Assembly: GCF_964355755.1 (NCBI RefSeq)
Contig: NC_092680.1
Location: 3,451,001-3,515,000 of the forward strand
DNA length: 64,000 nt
Direction: 5' to 3'
Source of the DNA: Antedon mediterranea
Taxonomy: Eukaryota > Echinodermata > Crinoidea > Comatulida > Antedonidae
The stretch's first letter is position 1. The number at the start of each line of letters is the position of its first letter. The notes beneath the pieces were generated by a model. The model made no database searches. It had not been told where the DNA came from and saw only the letters and a list, made by a program, of their open reading frames with translations. Positions 24,686 to 37,412 of this stretch are shown in pieces. Both the position numbers and the translations under genes were made by a program.

Positions 24686-26032
24686 AGGAATTCCTACCAG
24701 ATCTCTTCCAGTTATAGACATCTACTGATTTATATCGCATTCGGTATCAGGTCGTGGCAACGTAATTCCTACCAGATCTCTTCCAGTTATAGACATCTAC
24801 TGATTTATACCGCATTCGGTATCAGGTCGTGGCAACGGAATTCCGACCAGATCTCTTCCAGTTATAGACATCTATACTTATTTATACCGCATTCGGTATC
24901 AGGTCGTGGCAACGTAATTCCTACCAGATCTCTTCCAGTTATAGACATCTACTGATTTATACCGCATTCGGTATCAGGTCGTGGCAACGTAATTCCTACC
25001 AGATCTCTTCCAGTTATAGACATCTACTGATTTATACCGCATTCGGTATCAGGTCGTGGCAACGTAATTCCTACCAGATCTCTTCCAGTTATAGACATCT
25101 ACTGATTTATACCGCATTCGGTATCGGGTCGTGGCAACGGAATTCCTACCAGATCTCTTCCAGTTATAGACATCTACTGATTTATACCGCATTCGGTATC
25201 AGGTCGTGGCAACGTAATTCCTACCAGATCTCTTCCAGTTATAGACATCTACTGATTTATACCGCATTCGGTATCAGGTCGTGGCAACGTAATTCCTACC
25301 AGAGCTCTTCCAGTTATAGACATCTACTGATTTATACCGCATTCGGTATCAGGTCGTGGCAACGGAATTCCTACCAGATCTCTTCCAGTTATAGACATCT
25401 ACTGATTTATACCGCATTCGGTATCAGGTCGTGGCAACGGAATTCCTACCAGATCTCTTCCAGTTATAGACATCTACTGATTTATACCACATTCGGTATC
25501 AGGTCGTGGCAACGTAATTCCTACCAGATCTCTTCCAGTTATAGACATCTACTGATTTATACCGCATTCGGTATCAGGTCGTGGCAACGGAATTCCTACC
25601 AGATCTCTTCCAGTTATAGACATCTACTGATTTATACCGCATTCGGTATCAGGTCGTGGCAACGGAATTCCTACCAGATCTCTTCCAGTAGACGTACGGA
25701 TTTATACTGCATTAGGTATCAGGTCGTGGCAACAGAATTCCGACCAGATCTCTTCCAGTAGACGTACGGATTTATACTGCATTCGGTATCAGGTCGTGGC
25801 AACGGAATTCCGACCAGATCTCGTCCAGTAGATATGTACGGATTTATACCGCATTCGGTATCAGGTCGTGGCAACGGAATTCCTACCAGATCTCTTCCAG
25901 ATAGATATGTACGGATTTATACCGCATTCGGTATCAGGTCGTGGCAACGGAATTCCGACCAGAGTCTTCCAGTAGATATGTACGGATTTATACCGCATTA
26001 GGTATCAGGTTGTGGCAACGGAATTCCGAGTA
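24686..26032. repeat. 75-bp minisatellite, about 18 copies
   Basis: The unit contains ACCAGATCTCTTCCAGTTAT, AGACATCTACTGATTTATAC and CGCATTCGGTATCAGGTCGT. Left and central copies are almost identical; from about 25690 the units shorten to about 66-72 bp and diverge (AGTAGACGTACGGA, AGTAGATATGTACGGA). The frame remains open across units because 75 is a multiple of three, which gives spurious ORFs. Confidence 0.95.
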
Positions 26033-27810
26033 GATGCCTGTTATTAGTACAATACCGGTCATATCTTTAACCATTCTATTTCTATGGCGTACTATAAGTG
26101 TAGGCCTACTCTAATTATTAATGTTTATGACTTTTGTGTGACAATGTCAACTGTATAATATGTTTCTGATTTAAATACAACATATTGGCCTATAATATAG
26201 ACCTATCTATGTATACTGTATGTATTAGAACACGTTTACTAAAATATCTGATACCACACACTGGAAAAATTAAAATGAACTCAAATATTGCAATAAATTG
26301 AAAGAGTTGTTGATGCAGATTGAGATTGGTTCTTGGGGAAATAAATAAAAAAGATAAACTTTCTGATTTGTACCACAACGGCGTTCTTACAATAATCAAA
26401 TTATAATGATATTATGTATCAAGTGAAATCAGTATAACTTAATTATAAAGTTATTCTACCCGCGAATCAGTTCATAATATTAATACGGTACAGAATAATT
26501 GACAAAGGTTAAACAGTATCACTAACCTAAATCAAACCTAGCCTAACAATCGTTAGATTCGCCGTTCATAAAGTCAATAAGAATGTAGGCCTTCTTGGGG
26601 TAACTCATCTTTCTTCGACATGCGACTTATTAATACTTTAGAACAATGCAAATAAGCAGTCATAGTTCTGTATTGTTGTAAAAATAAAATAGGTCTGCTA
26701 ACAAAATGAGTCACTTTGTACTCTCATTTTTGGCTCGGTCGATCTTAATTCGTTTAGTATAGATTTGACCACATGTCCTATAGTATGAACGCGCTGATCG
26801 ACAGAGTTCGCTGAAAAACTAGGCTTTGTATACCTTGTCGACATCTGTAGACAAGTTGTACAATTATTGGATTTGTTCAGTTTGTATATAATATTTCGTT
26901 TTCTTGACACTTTCAGATGATTTCAATACAACAGTAGGCCTAGAGAATTCCTTCATGATTTAACAGTCAAAAGTCAATAAACTTTATAATAATGTATGTT
27001 GTAGGTTTTTACAAGTTTAGTTGGTAATTCGAGGGGATAAGATAAGATGTATAATTGGAAGGGACGAGAGGATGGAAGATAATGATGAATGTTAGAATTA
27101 TACTCATGTTATAATTATCTTATAGCTTTTTTTAGAATAGAAATGTCCTAATATAAATGCATTTTAGTTACTGCTTAATATATAACTAAAATGATAACTT
27201 GTTTAGGGTGCTGATTAATGGAGTTGGTAGAAACGAACCTACAGTACTTTCTAGGATAGACTTACCATTATTAGTAAACCCTAACATTTTCACCCTATAC
27301 CCTATCACAACCAGGCGTGTATTTAATTAATACGCGTGACCGTGCTCACGCGTTTTTCAGACATTGGCCAATATGCACACGTCGTTAGTCTGAACACATT
27401 TTTGACGTCGATTGCCTTCCACACATTAATAAAGCGATGATCAAAGCTGAACTTTTTCGTCGTTGTCTTGAGAAATAGGAGAAAAATATAAAACCTGCCA
27501 TTTTATGAGGTGAAAAAATATATATTACATTTATAACTGCGAACAGTATTGATGTACGAAATTAAAAATTGCGGACTATTTCAAGTTAAGAATGTAATTC
27601 ATGCATTCAGTTTTTAATCACATGCATTCATGGATTTGATTTTATTGTAGGCAATCGTAAATCATGTTTTCTCTGTTTTAAAAAATAACATGACAAGAAA
27701 TTGAAGTGTTAATAATCCATTTTGGAATTTAATGAATATTTTCTGTCTGGAATCAAATTTTAAAAATCAGGACAAGTTGATGATTTTCTTAAATAAATTA
27801 TTGTTGAATG
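26033..27810. other. gene-free interval
   Basis: AT-rich between the 75-bp and 31-bp arrays; nothing beyond TAGGCCTA palindromes at 26102 and 26936. Confidence 0.5.
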
Positions 27811-27947
27811 TTGTGTGAACGTAGCTTAAATAATAATGACCCGCGTCCTGTGTGAACGTACAGTAGCTTAAACCATGAACTGTCTTGATCTTTTGTGAAC
27901 ATTGTGTAATGAATCGTGATCGGTGTGTGTTAACGTATATAAGCTAA

Positions 27948-28009
27948 ACATGATAATAATAATATAACAATTTATATAGCGCACATATCTACTAAAAGTG
28001 CTCAAGGCG
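27948..28009. repeat. dispersed-repeat fragment (ATAATAATA...TTTATATAGCGC type) inserted in the 31-bp array
   Basis: ATAATAATAATATAACAATT followed by TATATAGCGCACATATC and GTGCTCAAGGCG looks like a widespread short repeat of marine animal genomes (my recollection). It interrupts the degenerate left part of the 31-bp GTGTGAACGTAG array. Confidence 0.4.
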
Positions 28010-28302
28010 TGGTCTCCTTGTGTGAACGTAGTTTAACACTTGGTCTCCTTGTGTGAACGTAGTTTAACACTTGGTCTCCTTGTGTGAACGTAGTTTAACA
28101 CTTGGTCTCTTTGTGTGAATGTAGTTTAAAACTTGGTCTCCTTGTGTGAACGTAGTTTAACACCTGGTCTCCTTGTGTGAACGTAGTTTAACACTTGTCT
28201 CCTTGTGTGAACGTAGATTAAAGAAACATGCTTGGTCTCCTTGTGTGAACGTAGATTAAAGAAACAGGCTTGGTCTTCTAGTGTTAACGTAGTTTAAAGA
28301 AA
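28010..28302. repeat. 31-bp tandem repeat, about 9 copies
   Basis: The unit is GGTCTCCTTGTGTGAACGTA with GTTTAACACTT. Degenerate relatives (GTGTGAACGTAGCTTAA) are present at 27815-27940, separated from the array by an inserted dispersed-repeat fragment. Confidence 0.95.
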
Positions 28303-29984
28303 ATACAGTTTCCTGATTCTCAAATCTACACAATAATCTACAAATAATTCGTTTAGGAGACATTTTGTTTACCTTTTCTCACCATGGTTAATAATATACC
28401 GGTACTTTTATCAAACCATGGGGGTTGAATGTCTCTTTGGTGTTTTAAGATACTGAAAATGTCATAAATGATTATGATTAATGTAATGTTTTTTTTTTCT
28501 TACCCATTCGATCATTAACTCAATGATGATATACGATGATACATTGAATAACGACCAGTAATAATACAACAAATAATAGCAAACAAAGGACCTATTATAT
28601 TATTGAAGCTGTTATGGTCATTTAGAAAATTATTTTATAATTAGGCCTATGTAGGCCTAAATTCTTCATACGTATACAAGATTCGTGGTATAAACCAATT
28701 TAGGTTTCGTGTACAATCTAGACATCCGTCAAACATTTTCAGAAAATACTATATAACGACTGAAAAAAGAGTCTATCATTTCAAACGGTAACTGGCAAGT
28801 TCGACTGACCTCTGTTGATGAATGAACTGTCTTAAAGTAAAACATTAGGCCTAAATATTTTACTTAGTAAGTATAAATTGTGTTGGTTTATGTTCAAAGA
28901 ATACTCTGTCTGTTTTGATAAACTGAAATCAAAACCGATTTAGTTGTAGTCAATTAATAATATAGTTGATCAGCTTGTTTTACACGGACTTACAAAATAC
29001 TGTATACGGTTGTATCAGCTTAAAATAATATCCTATAATAACGTTTCAGTGTGACGTTACGTCATCACATTACTAGTCCATTCATAATGTTCTAGGTTCG
29101 CAGACTAAAATTTTCCGAAGCTTCGCTTTATTTGTTTGTTTTATTATTTTTAGAACTTTAGAAGCATGCAAACAAGTCAGATATTTTTAAATAATAAGTG
29201 TTACGTCATATGTAACCTACAAACCCGATTCATAATAATAATCAATCCAGAGGTACTCAAGGGGAGGGGGCGTGGTTTGAGCGCTAGCATGTATAGCTTA
29301 AGTGTTGAAAATAGTTTTAAAAAAGTAGTTATTAATTAAAAAGTACAAATGGTTACAAATAACCCATAACCATCCTTACATCATAATTACATTAGACCCA
29401 TCATCAATAACTATTTAAATCATAATTATTAATATCATTCAAAGATGTATTGTCCTCAAAAAAACATAAAAAATAAAGATTAATAAAATCAGATTTTTCA
29501 GGGGGGACAATATATCTTTAATATTATTAATAAATGTTGTTTCAAGATTTCTATCAATTTTTTTTTACGTTATCGGCCTTATTAATTCAACGTTATTCAT
29601 CCGTTCACAAACAACTATTTTATACGTCAACGACTACGATTAACCTTCATTATCTACTCGTTATCGATTAACAAAACATCCGCTTAAGGGGTCTATTCCT
29701 AATTTCATATGAGACCAGAAACTGATTTAGATTTGCGTCTAATTTATGAATAATTCATGCAGATTGAGGCTTATCATGCTAAATCCGGACTAGTCCATTT
29801 ACCCTGAGGACAATTTTGCAAATATATGTTCCGGTAACCAATCAATAGAATACGGGTTTTTTCTTTTAATATTGACATATTAAATTTGATATTTGTGTTG
29901 TTAGATAATAAATTAATAATTAATTAAAATATTTTGAATTTAGATCGGCCTTGTGTTGGTCGTTCGACTCCGGTCATTGTTTGT
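28303..29984. other. gene-free interval
   Basis: AT-rich, with a GGGGAGGGGGCGTGG patch near 29260 and two adjacent TAGGCCTA palindromes at 28642-28660. No gene seen. Confidence 0.5.
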
Positions 29985-30400
29985 TGATGTGATCGATACC
30001 GTGTTTGACCACCCATGTGGTCGACCACCCATAGTGATCGATCATCCATGTGATCGATACCATTTGTGTTTGACCACCCATGTGACTGACCACTCATGTA
30101 ATCGACCACCCATAATGATCGATCATCCATGTGATCGATACCTTTTGTGTTTGACCACCCATGTGACTGACCACTCATGTAATCGACCACCCATAATGAT
30201 CGATCATCCATGTGATCGATACCTTTTGTGTTTGACCACCCATATGATTGACCACCCATATGATTGACCACCAATAATGACCGATTATCTATGTGATCTC
30301 TACCCCTTGTGATTGACCATCCATGTGATCGACCACCCATAATGATCGATTATTTATGTGATCAATATAAGAGACGTGATTGATCACCCATGTAATCGAT
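29985..30400. repeat. 84-bp higher-order repeat of GATCGACCACCCATG-type units
   Basis: A 14-16-bp motif (ATGTGATCGACCACCC and variants) is organised into 84-bp higher-order units, clearest between 30060 and 30230. Open frames on both strands result. Confidence 0.9.
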
Positions 30401-31125
30401 CATTTCAACCTAACTATTACTAATAGATCAGTCGATCAATTATTATAATTCAGGTCAATTCAGTCTATTAATCGATTGATTGGGGTCAGTCGATAAATAA
30501 TTATTATTGTAGAGAACTATAGAGTTTAATTTAACTTTAAAAAATACCGGTACGCAACTAAGATATAAATATTATTGAAATATGTTCATAGTTGTCCTTG
30601 CCACATTTGTTTAATTAAATTAATTACCCCAGTGTGTATTGCAGTACAATATACGGTACATCATATTCCATTTGTTTCCACATGCCTCGAAGAAATACGT
30701 TTAATATTTCGACGGCGATTATAATGAAAGCGCGGCCAAAGCTGTCGAATACTATAACATAACAATGAGAATTAACGTAGGATTAGCGCCGTCGGCCAAT
30801 AGGTCTATTTATTAGAGGATGCGGCGAGTAGCGTGTCATACTTGATTTAAATTTCTTCCATCTTATGTACCGTTTGCACTTTTTAGTTGATGTCATAGTT
30901 AGTTATTAAGTCAACAGCTCAGTATGCGAATTAACCCATAATACCTATTTGCATATTCGTTTGATAATATTTAGGTCGCTTTCTGCACGGACGAGAAATC
31001 TGGCTTTGAAAGGTTAAATCTGTGTACTTTTTTCAATAATCCACGTTGTAAGTTTTAGGCCTATATTAGTACTTAAGTTTCTCAAATTCTTCGGCTTTCT
31101 ACTCAATATCATAGCGAGTTAATTA

Positions 31126-31264
31126 AGCCCTGCCTGCACTATCAAACTAGTGTGATGTGCCCAAATATGGTAGTGATATAACCAAATATGGTAGCGATAT
31201 GACATCATCATGTCCATATATGAGCACATCACATTTTTGTCATATACAATTTGATAGTGTGACT
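31126..31264. mobile_element. family A element, copy 6
   Basis: The left end AGCCCTGCCTGCACTATCAA and right end CAATTTGATAGTGTGAC match the family. Two CCAAATATGG boxes occur 21 bp apart (31161 and 31182). Confidence 0.75.
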
Positions 31265-32849
31265 GTTTTATCTTTATGTATAAAACGAGCGTCACAGTTG
31301 ACACTTGTGAACGAAAGTTACCTTTTTCATGTTTGTATTTCGGTTACTTGTAAAAAAAATAAACAATAAACCACCAATTATAAATTATAACTCGATAAAC
31401 ATGAGGAGAGTATGTGATTCGACTGACTTCCAACATCGGTACATTAACAGCTTGCGGCATATCAACTTACGCCACACGAAAATAGTTGATAAAGTTAATA
31501 AAGTTTAGCACTTTTGTGATTGGTCAATCGACTGAAAAGTGATCTGACCAATAATAGCGCCGGATCATTCCTAGTGGCTGAAAAGTTTCATGCATGTCTT
31601 ATCACTTAATAAAATCTTTCAATTCCTCGAACTTTATTCGAACAACGCTTTTGGATCAGCGGTACACGCTTATAACAACAAATAAATTAATTTAGTAGGC
31701 CCCTATTACAGCTAATATTTAACTCAAATTAGATAATCTTTCAGGTATTGAAACTATTGGAAAAAGTATTTATTATAATGTAGATAAAATAATAAGATGT
31801 TTAGTATTAAAGTTTACGTAATTCTCCCTCCATGCAGCAGTTAAGTATTGTTTAGCCTACATGGTAATCAACAATTTTATTTATTTTATCACATGGAAAT
31901 AATTTAAAAACAAGAGAAAATAAACAGACTTCAAATATTTGTTTGTATCAGCCACAGCTACGCTTCGCATAGATCATTCTTATGCGCGTATTGACATCGT
32001 CATGATTTCTATGTACGCGAACATTATACACTTTTCGTGCTGACGTCCTAATTTTATGTGCACGTTCTTTATTATTTTTTTTTTTATTTCATTTCAACAC
32101 ATAGATAATACAAAATGTGCACGTTCTGTTATATCGTGTTATGGCATAGTTTGTTTATTGGATTAATACAATCATTCGGGATTGAATTCGTTGATCTTTT
32201 ATACAAATAAAATGTATCGTTTCTGCATTTGTTTATTTATTTGTTTTTCGTCGTGAGGACTAGCTCGACGTGGAATTGTTGCGATATGAGATCATCGGAA
32301 GCAGACAATCAACCTGAGCCACTAATTTTGTTTTAAATGAAGGATTTTCCTTTTGAAAAGTTAAAGTGTCACTAGCGGTCATAAGCATCCATGCGTTATG
32401 TATAAAGTCTCGTCTGAAAAACGCCATCGCTTTATATGCCCACGGTTTGTCAGCTCGTCTATACCATCAAACGCTTATATTGTTTTAGCCAACAATATAG
32501 AGATATACATTTTATAAAGAATATTCCGCTCAACGTTGCGTTGAAATTTATTTTATTGTTCAATGTGGACAAAAAGTTTTATCGATGACCGTTCTACTGA
32601 AACGGAAAACGGGGTTAATAATAATACATAAAAGAAATAAAATAAAAAACATGGTATTAAATTTGAAGAGTTCACCGTCGATAAACAGATTATAATCTGT
32701 ATTTATCCATCTATGACACGCCTTTCTATTATGTAACAATGTGCCAACAATAGCGCGACGAAAACCCACACAATCTGCAATCACGGGAATTTATATCAAC
32801 AATTTCGCGTACTTTTTCTGACCTCACACAATTATTATTATTTTCAAAT

Positions 32850-33015
32850 CGCGAAAATAAAAGGTCGCGAAATAGTTGAAAATAAAAGGTCGCGAAATAG
32901 TTGAAAATAAAAGGTCGCGAAATAGTTGAAAATAAAAGGTCGCGAAATAGTTGAAAATAAAAGGTCGCGAAATAGTTGAAAATATAAAGTTGCGAAATAG
33001 TTGAAAATATAAAGT
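32850..33015. repeat. 25-bp tandem repeat, about 6 copies
   Basis: The unit is GTCGCGAAATAGTTGAAAAT with AAAAG; periods are 25 bp at 32864, 32889, 32914, 32939, 32964 and 32989. Confidence 0.95.
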
Positions 33016-33435
33016 CAAAAATTTAAGGCCGCGAAAATGTTGGGCTTTGCAGTATCTAATTCATTTTTTCGAAAATATATTACTTAACATACGAACCAAG
33101 GTTACACACTAATAAAATACATAAAGCAATTCTTTAAAATAAATCTGTATAATAGGTCGAAATACATGCATTTAGCAGGGCACGTCGAATTGATGACTAA
33201 CTGATAAAAATAAATATCACGAATATGAATAATTTACAAAATATTTCTTGCATAAATCTGTGATTACGGGATTGACAACCAGGTATATTAAACGTCTATG
33301 TTTATTTATCATTATGTATTTACGTATAATTTTAAAATTGATTGATTGAATGCACGGCGTTTATTATATACAGGTATTATTGACGGTATATTAATAGTGA
33401 GTAAGCTGTTCGAACGGCCATCCATCATCACCCGA

Positions 33436-33500
33436 CGAGAGCAGGCGCCTCGGCGTGGTGGTCAGAACATCCTCTGCTGCTGGACACGATGGATGACCAT
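33436..33500 (+). mobile_element. possible tRNA-derived SINE head (A-box only)
   Basis: The stretch CTCGGCGTGGTGGTCAGAAC followed by ATCCTCTG resembles the 5' half of tRNA-derived SINEs (GGCGTAGTGGTTAGAGCATCC type). The B-box is not evident. The local GC-rich patch extends to about 33560 and could alternatively be an exon; no convincing protein was read. Confidence 0.25.
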
Positions 33501-34519
33501 GACATTAGTTTGATGTGGCTAGGCTCCACTTCTCTCCCCTCTCTTCTACCAATAAACAATTCATAGCTAGGCCTATATTTTGATGATTGAGTTAGCTCAG
33601 TTCTGACAGTTACGCCACAAATTGTTATTTTAAAACTAATATTCGCTAACGTCAAAAAGCCTCTCCTATTCTAATATATGTTAAGGTTTCATTTCTATTG
33701 TAGCTTCAAATTCGATCTTCTTAAAATAGTGATAATATTTAGATTCAATGTTAGAAGAATCAATATAAACATGGCGCTCAATAGGCTAGTTAAGGCGCTA
33801 ATGGCGTTTCATAAAACTTACGTTAAGCCTTGTAAGATTCGGTAACTGTTGATCAACCATAAAGCTGTATCAATCAAGATTAGTATACTGACTTTTTGAT
33901 TAAATTAATGTTTGTAATAATAATTATATAAAATATTTTAATTTATTAAAATATTTGTTTATGAGAACGCGCTTGCATTGTATCTTTCATAATTTACAAG
34001 CGATGTTGCAATGTCATTGGCCGATAGAGATACCGTTAATTTGATGTGGCATACTTTTCCTCTAAAGTGTAAAAAGATGCGCCTCTAAATAACTGTCATA
34101 ACCTCTAGGCCTAGGGTTGGGATACCTTGCAGTTACTTCCGACATACGCCCAGTAGATGCCACACACGTACTACCTGTTGACTGATGCATGTCACAATGG
34201 GTCGCGCTAAATGTCAGCGGTATTTTTCACAACGTCCCGATTTCAACCACATGAGAGGAATAACGGATTCCAGAGGTCTCGCCCCGCCTCTTGGTGATGT
34301 ACAGTTGACAGAATAAACTAATCGAAGTTTAATCACACAAGCACCAGGCCTACTTAATTTTTTGTAGACGAGTTCGAAAAAATGTCGTTATATTTTCTAA
34401 CATTATAATCCTTATGAATAAACTTTTACACGGGTTGCAAAAAATATTGCAACAACGCATAGGTTATTACTTGTTGAAGAGACATAGATTTGACACGAGT
34501 ACAAAATTATTTCATATTA

Positions 34520-34735
34520 ACGGTATTTGTACGCGCGCATCCAAGAGCCTTTGACTGCGCACATGTAAAAGCCATTCCATTAATAATATTATCAGTAATT
34601 GACTGTGCGCGTACAAAGGCCGTTCTAATGTTACCAGTATTTGACTGTGCGCGTACAAAAAAAAGCCTTTATATTGTTATCAGTATTTGACTGTGCGCGT
34701 ATAAAAGCCGTTCTATTATCAGTATTTGAACGCGC
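34520..34735. repeat. GTATTTGACTGTGCGCGTAC irregular repeat
   Basis: Six imperfect copies spaced 24-52 bp, each with TATTTGA followed by a GCGCGTAC-like core and AAAGCCNTTCTA. Confidence 0.8.
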
Positions 34736-35283
34736 ATTCGTTGTTTGTGTCTCTTAACATTTTAAAGAACAAAAAAAACTGTAATAATTCATTTGAAGGC
34801 TAACAATAATACAATACATAATGATAGATTTTATTTTGCAGGATTGTGCATTTATAAGATGATAAATATGTAATTCAAGTCATTTGAAAAAATAAACTAA
34901 AGACCGGGATCAAAAGATGATACAACCATTCTGAGATTAAATTGTAATCGTGTGTGGAATAAATATAAACTTTGTATTCCATTAACAATTCGTCTTCTTT
35001 TAGATTAACATGACAACAATGCATGACGGATAATACAGCAAATACAAAATTGATGGTTGATAGTGACTGAATTAATATTTGAGAGGATGATTTGAGAAAT
35101 GTATCTAATGCAAAGAAAGTTAAGACCCCTCAACGTCACTGAAGAATAGTGAAACGGAAAGAGAAAGAAAGTCAATATAATAAAAAGCAATATAATAATA
35201 TTTACGTAAAAACAACGTAAATATATGTTGATCTTTCACTATGCCTAACCAGATTTTTAAGGAATGCAGAAAAATACAGTTAG

Positions 35284-35372
35284 GCTAGGCCTAATATCTA
35301 TAGGATAGGCCTAATATCTATAGGCAGACCTAATATCTATAGGCTAGGCCTAATATCAATAGGCTATAGAAG
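35284..35372. repeat. 20-bp TAGGCCTAATATCTATAGG repeat, 4 copies
   Basis: Four tandem units contain (T)AGGCCTAATATCTATAGG with small changes (GCAGACC, ATCAATAGG). Confidence 0.9.
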
Positions 35373-35741
35373 TAAAATTAGACTTTTTCCTGCTGAAACA
35401 GTCCTGTAGAGTCATTTAGCAGAAAACATGGCTACTGAAATTTTTAACTAAGAACCAGACAACAAAGATCCGTAAAAATATTGCTACTTTTGCTTAAATC
35501 TTCACGTAATAGTTAGTAATCTGCTTTACTAAAACCTATTTATATCGTAAAGAAAACAAAACGATCCGAGAGAATCTAAAAATGAAAACCGTATCATTCA
35601 CTTAACTCCGTCTTTTCTTCAATGGGATTTATTCAAGGCCATCACATGATGACCAGCTCAATCGATCAAGGCAGGTATTCACCCGTTTCCGAGAGTATCA
35701 AACCCTTGATCATCTCTCATTGTATAATTAGAAGGGCCTAA

Positions 35742-35775
35742 CCATGGAGTAAAGAATAAATTCTTTACTCCATGG
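35742..35775. repeat. perfect 16-bp inverted repeat with 2-nt spacer
   Basis: CCATGGAGTAAAGAAT and ATTCTTTACTCCATGG are separated by AA. Confidence 0.9.
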
Positions 35776-36667
35776 CCTAACAAAAGCTTAACCCTGCTTT
35801 ATGAGACTCCGGTTTTCTGACAAATCTATAAAATCTCACTGTCAATCGGCCAAGAATTAATAAACGTCTGTCTTTGACATAAGGTAAATCGGGGTTTGAG
35901 TCGGCTTAGTAGTATTAATAGTGCATTGTCCGAACAAAAATATTTAACCTTTTACGGTATATATACTTCTACAGTGTAGGCCTATCCTATTGATGTAGAA
36001 TTTGAGTAGGCGGCGAAGAATCGCTTAAAGCTTATTCGGTTTGCTAAAATTGGAAAAAGATGAAAATTCGTGTAGGCCTACATAAAATATGGTCTAATTT
36101 GAGGTACAGATCTGAATTAAAAGTTTAGATTGCATAGACAAATCTACTAAAATCATTCACCCGATAAAACGTTTCGTCATCGAAACCACGAGGGAACAAC
36201 ACAACATTTACGCGCGCGTACTAAAATCAGTTTATTTATCAGCAGTTATACGCACGCATCTAAATTGGTCTCTTCGTGTCGGGATTACGCTTTAAGCCTC
36301 TCATACTATTATTTTATAGTTTGACCCAACTAGCAGAGGTCAAGCCATAGATCATTCACTCATTTATTTTATTGACATAAAATCGGAAGTAAGTTATTGT
36401 GTAGGTAATTTGTCATCAGAAGACAATAATCAAAAGCGGTATTTTGCATTTATACTAACCTCATACAATACAAAATTGATCCATACACGTAGGTTAGGCT
36501 AGACGCATTATCACCCTAGTGTTGTTTTTATTATATTAACTGCAAACTGTCTTTAAGGAAAAAAATTGAAAATGTTACTGTAATTATAAGTAGAATTATA
36601 AGAATAAATTGACAAATGTAATTCTAAATAATAAGAATTATGATCTTTTGATGCTTCGATCTTATTC

Positions 36668-36812
36668 CTGGTTTCCACTACGCACGGACGTAGACACACC
36701 GCACGTGAGTTGACCAATGGCAAGTGACAGTTTGAATACTCTATCGCTTGTGATTGGTCAAATCACTTGCGCTTACGTCCTTGCGATGCGTCCTAGTGGA
36801 AACCGAGCTTTA
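36668..36812. mobile_element. family D element, copy 2
   Basis: Ends CTGGTTTCCACTACGCACGG and CCTAGTGGAAACCGAGCTTT match family D. The interior holds inverted TTGACCAATGGCAAGTGACA and TGTGATTGGTCAAATCACTT segments shared with copy 3. Confidence 0.65.
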
Positions 36813-36984
36813 GAATCTATTTAAAATTGTTTAATTTGAACCATAAAACAATAGTGGTGTATCTTATTCGTTTATAATTTAACACCATACCGACTTACAA
36901 TAAACACATACATAAAACAAACAGCGGCGTTGACATTTGAAATCCTAATAGGCCTATAGGCCTACTATTTTAAATTGTTTTTAT

Positions 36985-37277
36985 ATTACAAAAATAGTTA
37001 ATAAATATCTTTATTGTGAAACTTTATATGTATTACTTGACGTAAAGGTGTTTTTGGGTCAAACGCAAAGCAATTAATCTCTTACCTTTCCAATATTCTG
37101 CATAAGTCACTTCTTCTCAATGCGAGTCAATAAAAATGTTCTTGATATCTTCCTCATTCATCTATGTCCATTTGAATTTTAAGTTAAAACGTGTTCCAGA
37201 AAAATATATCAACGTTCTTGGTGATGTGTATGGACATAGAACTTCTGTGAGTTTTTATAGCATGCAAGTTTGAAAAA
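36985..37277 (-). terminator. candidate 3' UTR and poly(A) signal of the unrecognised gene
   Basis: The minus strand downstream of the candidate stop has AATAAA at 37010-37015. A GT donor-like site (GGAAAG|GTAAGA, near 37085) also exists, so the last exon might be longer or differently spliced. Confidence 0.25.
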
Positions 37278-37412
37278 TCAGCAAAATATTCGGCGGCCAA
37301 GATCTTGTTTTTGTCCTGTACTTATGGAAGCTGAAAGAGCCAATGTCCATATACAGCGCCCTGGTTTCAAACACATACGTTTGACAAGTTCTTTTACTTC
37401 TTTTTCCGATTC
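37278..37412 (-). CDS. candidate exon C: C-terminal part with stop
   Basis: After a good acceptor (aagaactgtttcag) 44 codons follow in phase 0 and end in TGA at 37278-37280. The translation begins ESEKEVKELVKRMCLKPG and continues with IWTLALSAS, a layout (charged helix, MxLKPGRxxW, hydrophobic helix) seen in PPR-type repeats. On the minus strand AATAAA occurs at 37010-37015, about 260 nt downstream, giving a plausible 3' end. Together with exons A and B it forms one open frame of about 129 residues with matching phases, which is the main reason to regard this as a gene rather than noise. Confidence 0.36.
   Translation of the reverse strand, partial: ESEKEVKELVKRMCLKPGRCIWTLALSASISTGQKQDLGRRIFC

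Larger units (their letters stand above)
31265..36667. other. gene-free interval with scattered arrays
   Basis: Outside the 25-bp, GCGCGTAC and TAGGCC arrays and the small palindrome listed separately, this is AT-rich sequence. A GC-richer patch at 33420-33560 and another at 34130-34300 were examined on both strands without a convincing exon. Confidence 0.5.

Noticed and set aside
24653-24955. 100-codon open frame with repeated SYRHL motifs
   Set aside because: Product of the 75-bp minisatellite; diverged units carry frame-shifting length changes.
28010-28302. CRISPR-like array
   Set aside because: Repeats are head-to-tail without unique spacers, in animal nuclear DNA; the same holds for the other arrays.
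29924-30340. 138-codon minus-strand and 104-codon plus-strand frames
   Set aside because: Products of the 84-bp higher-order repeat; both strands are open at once.
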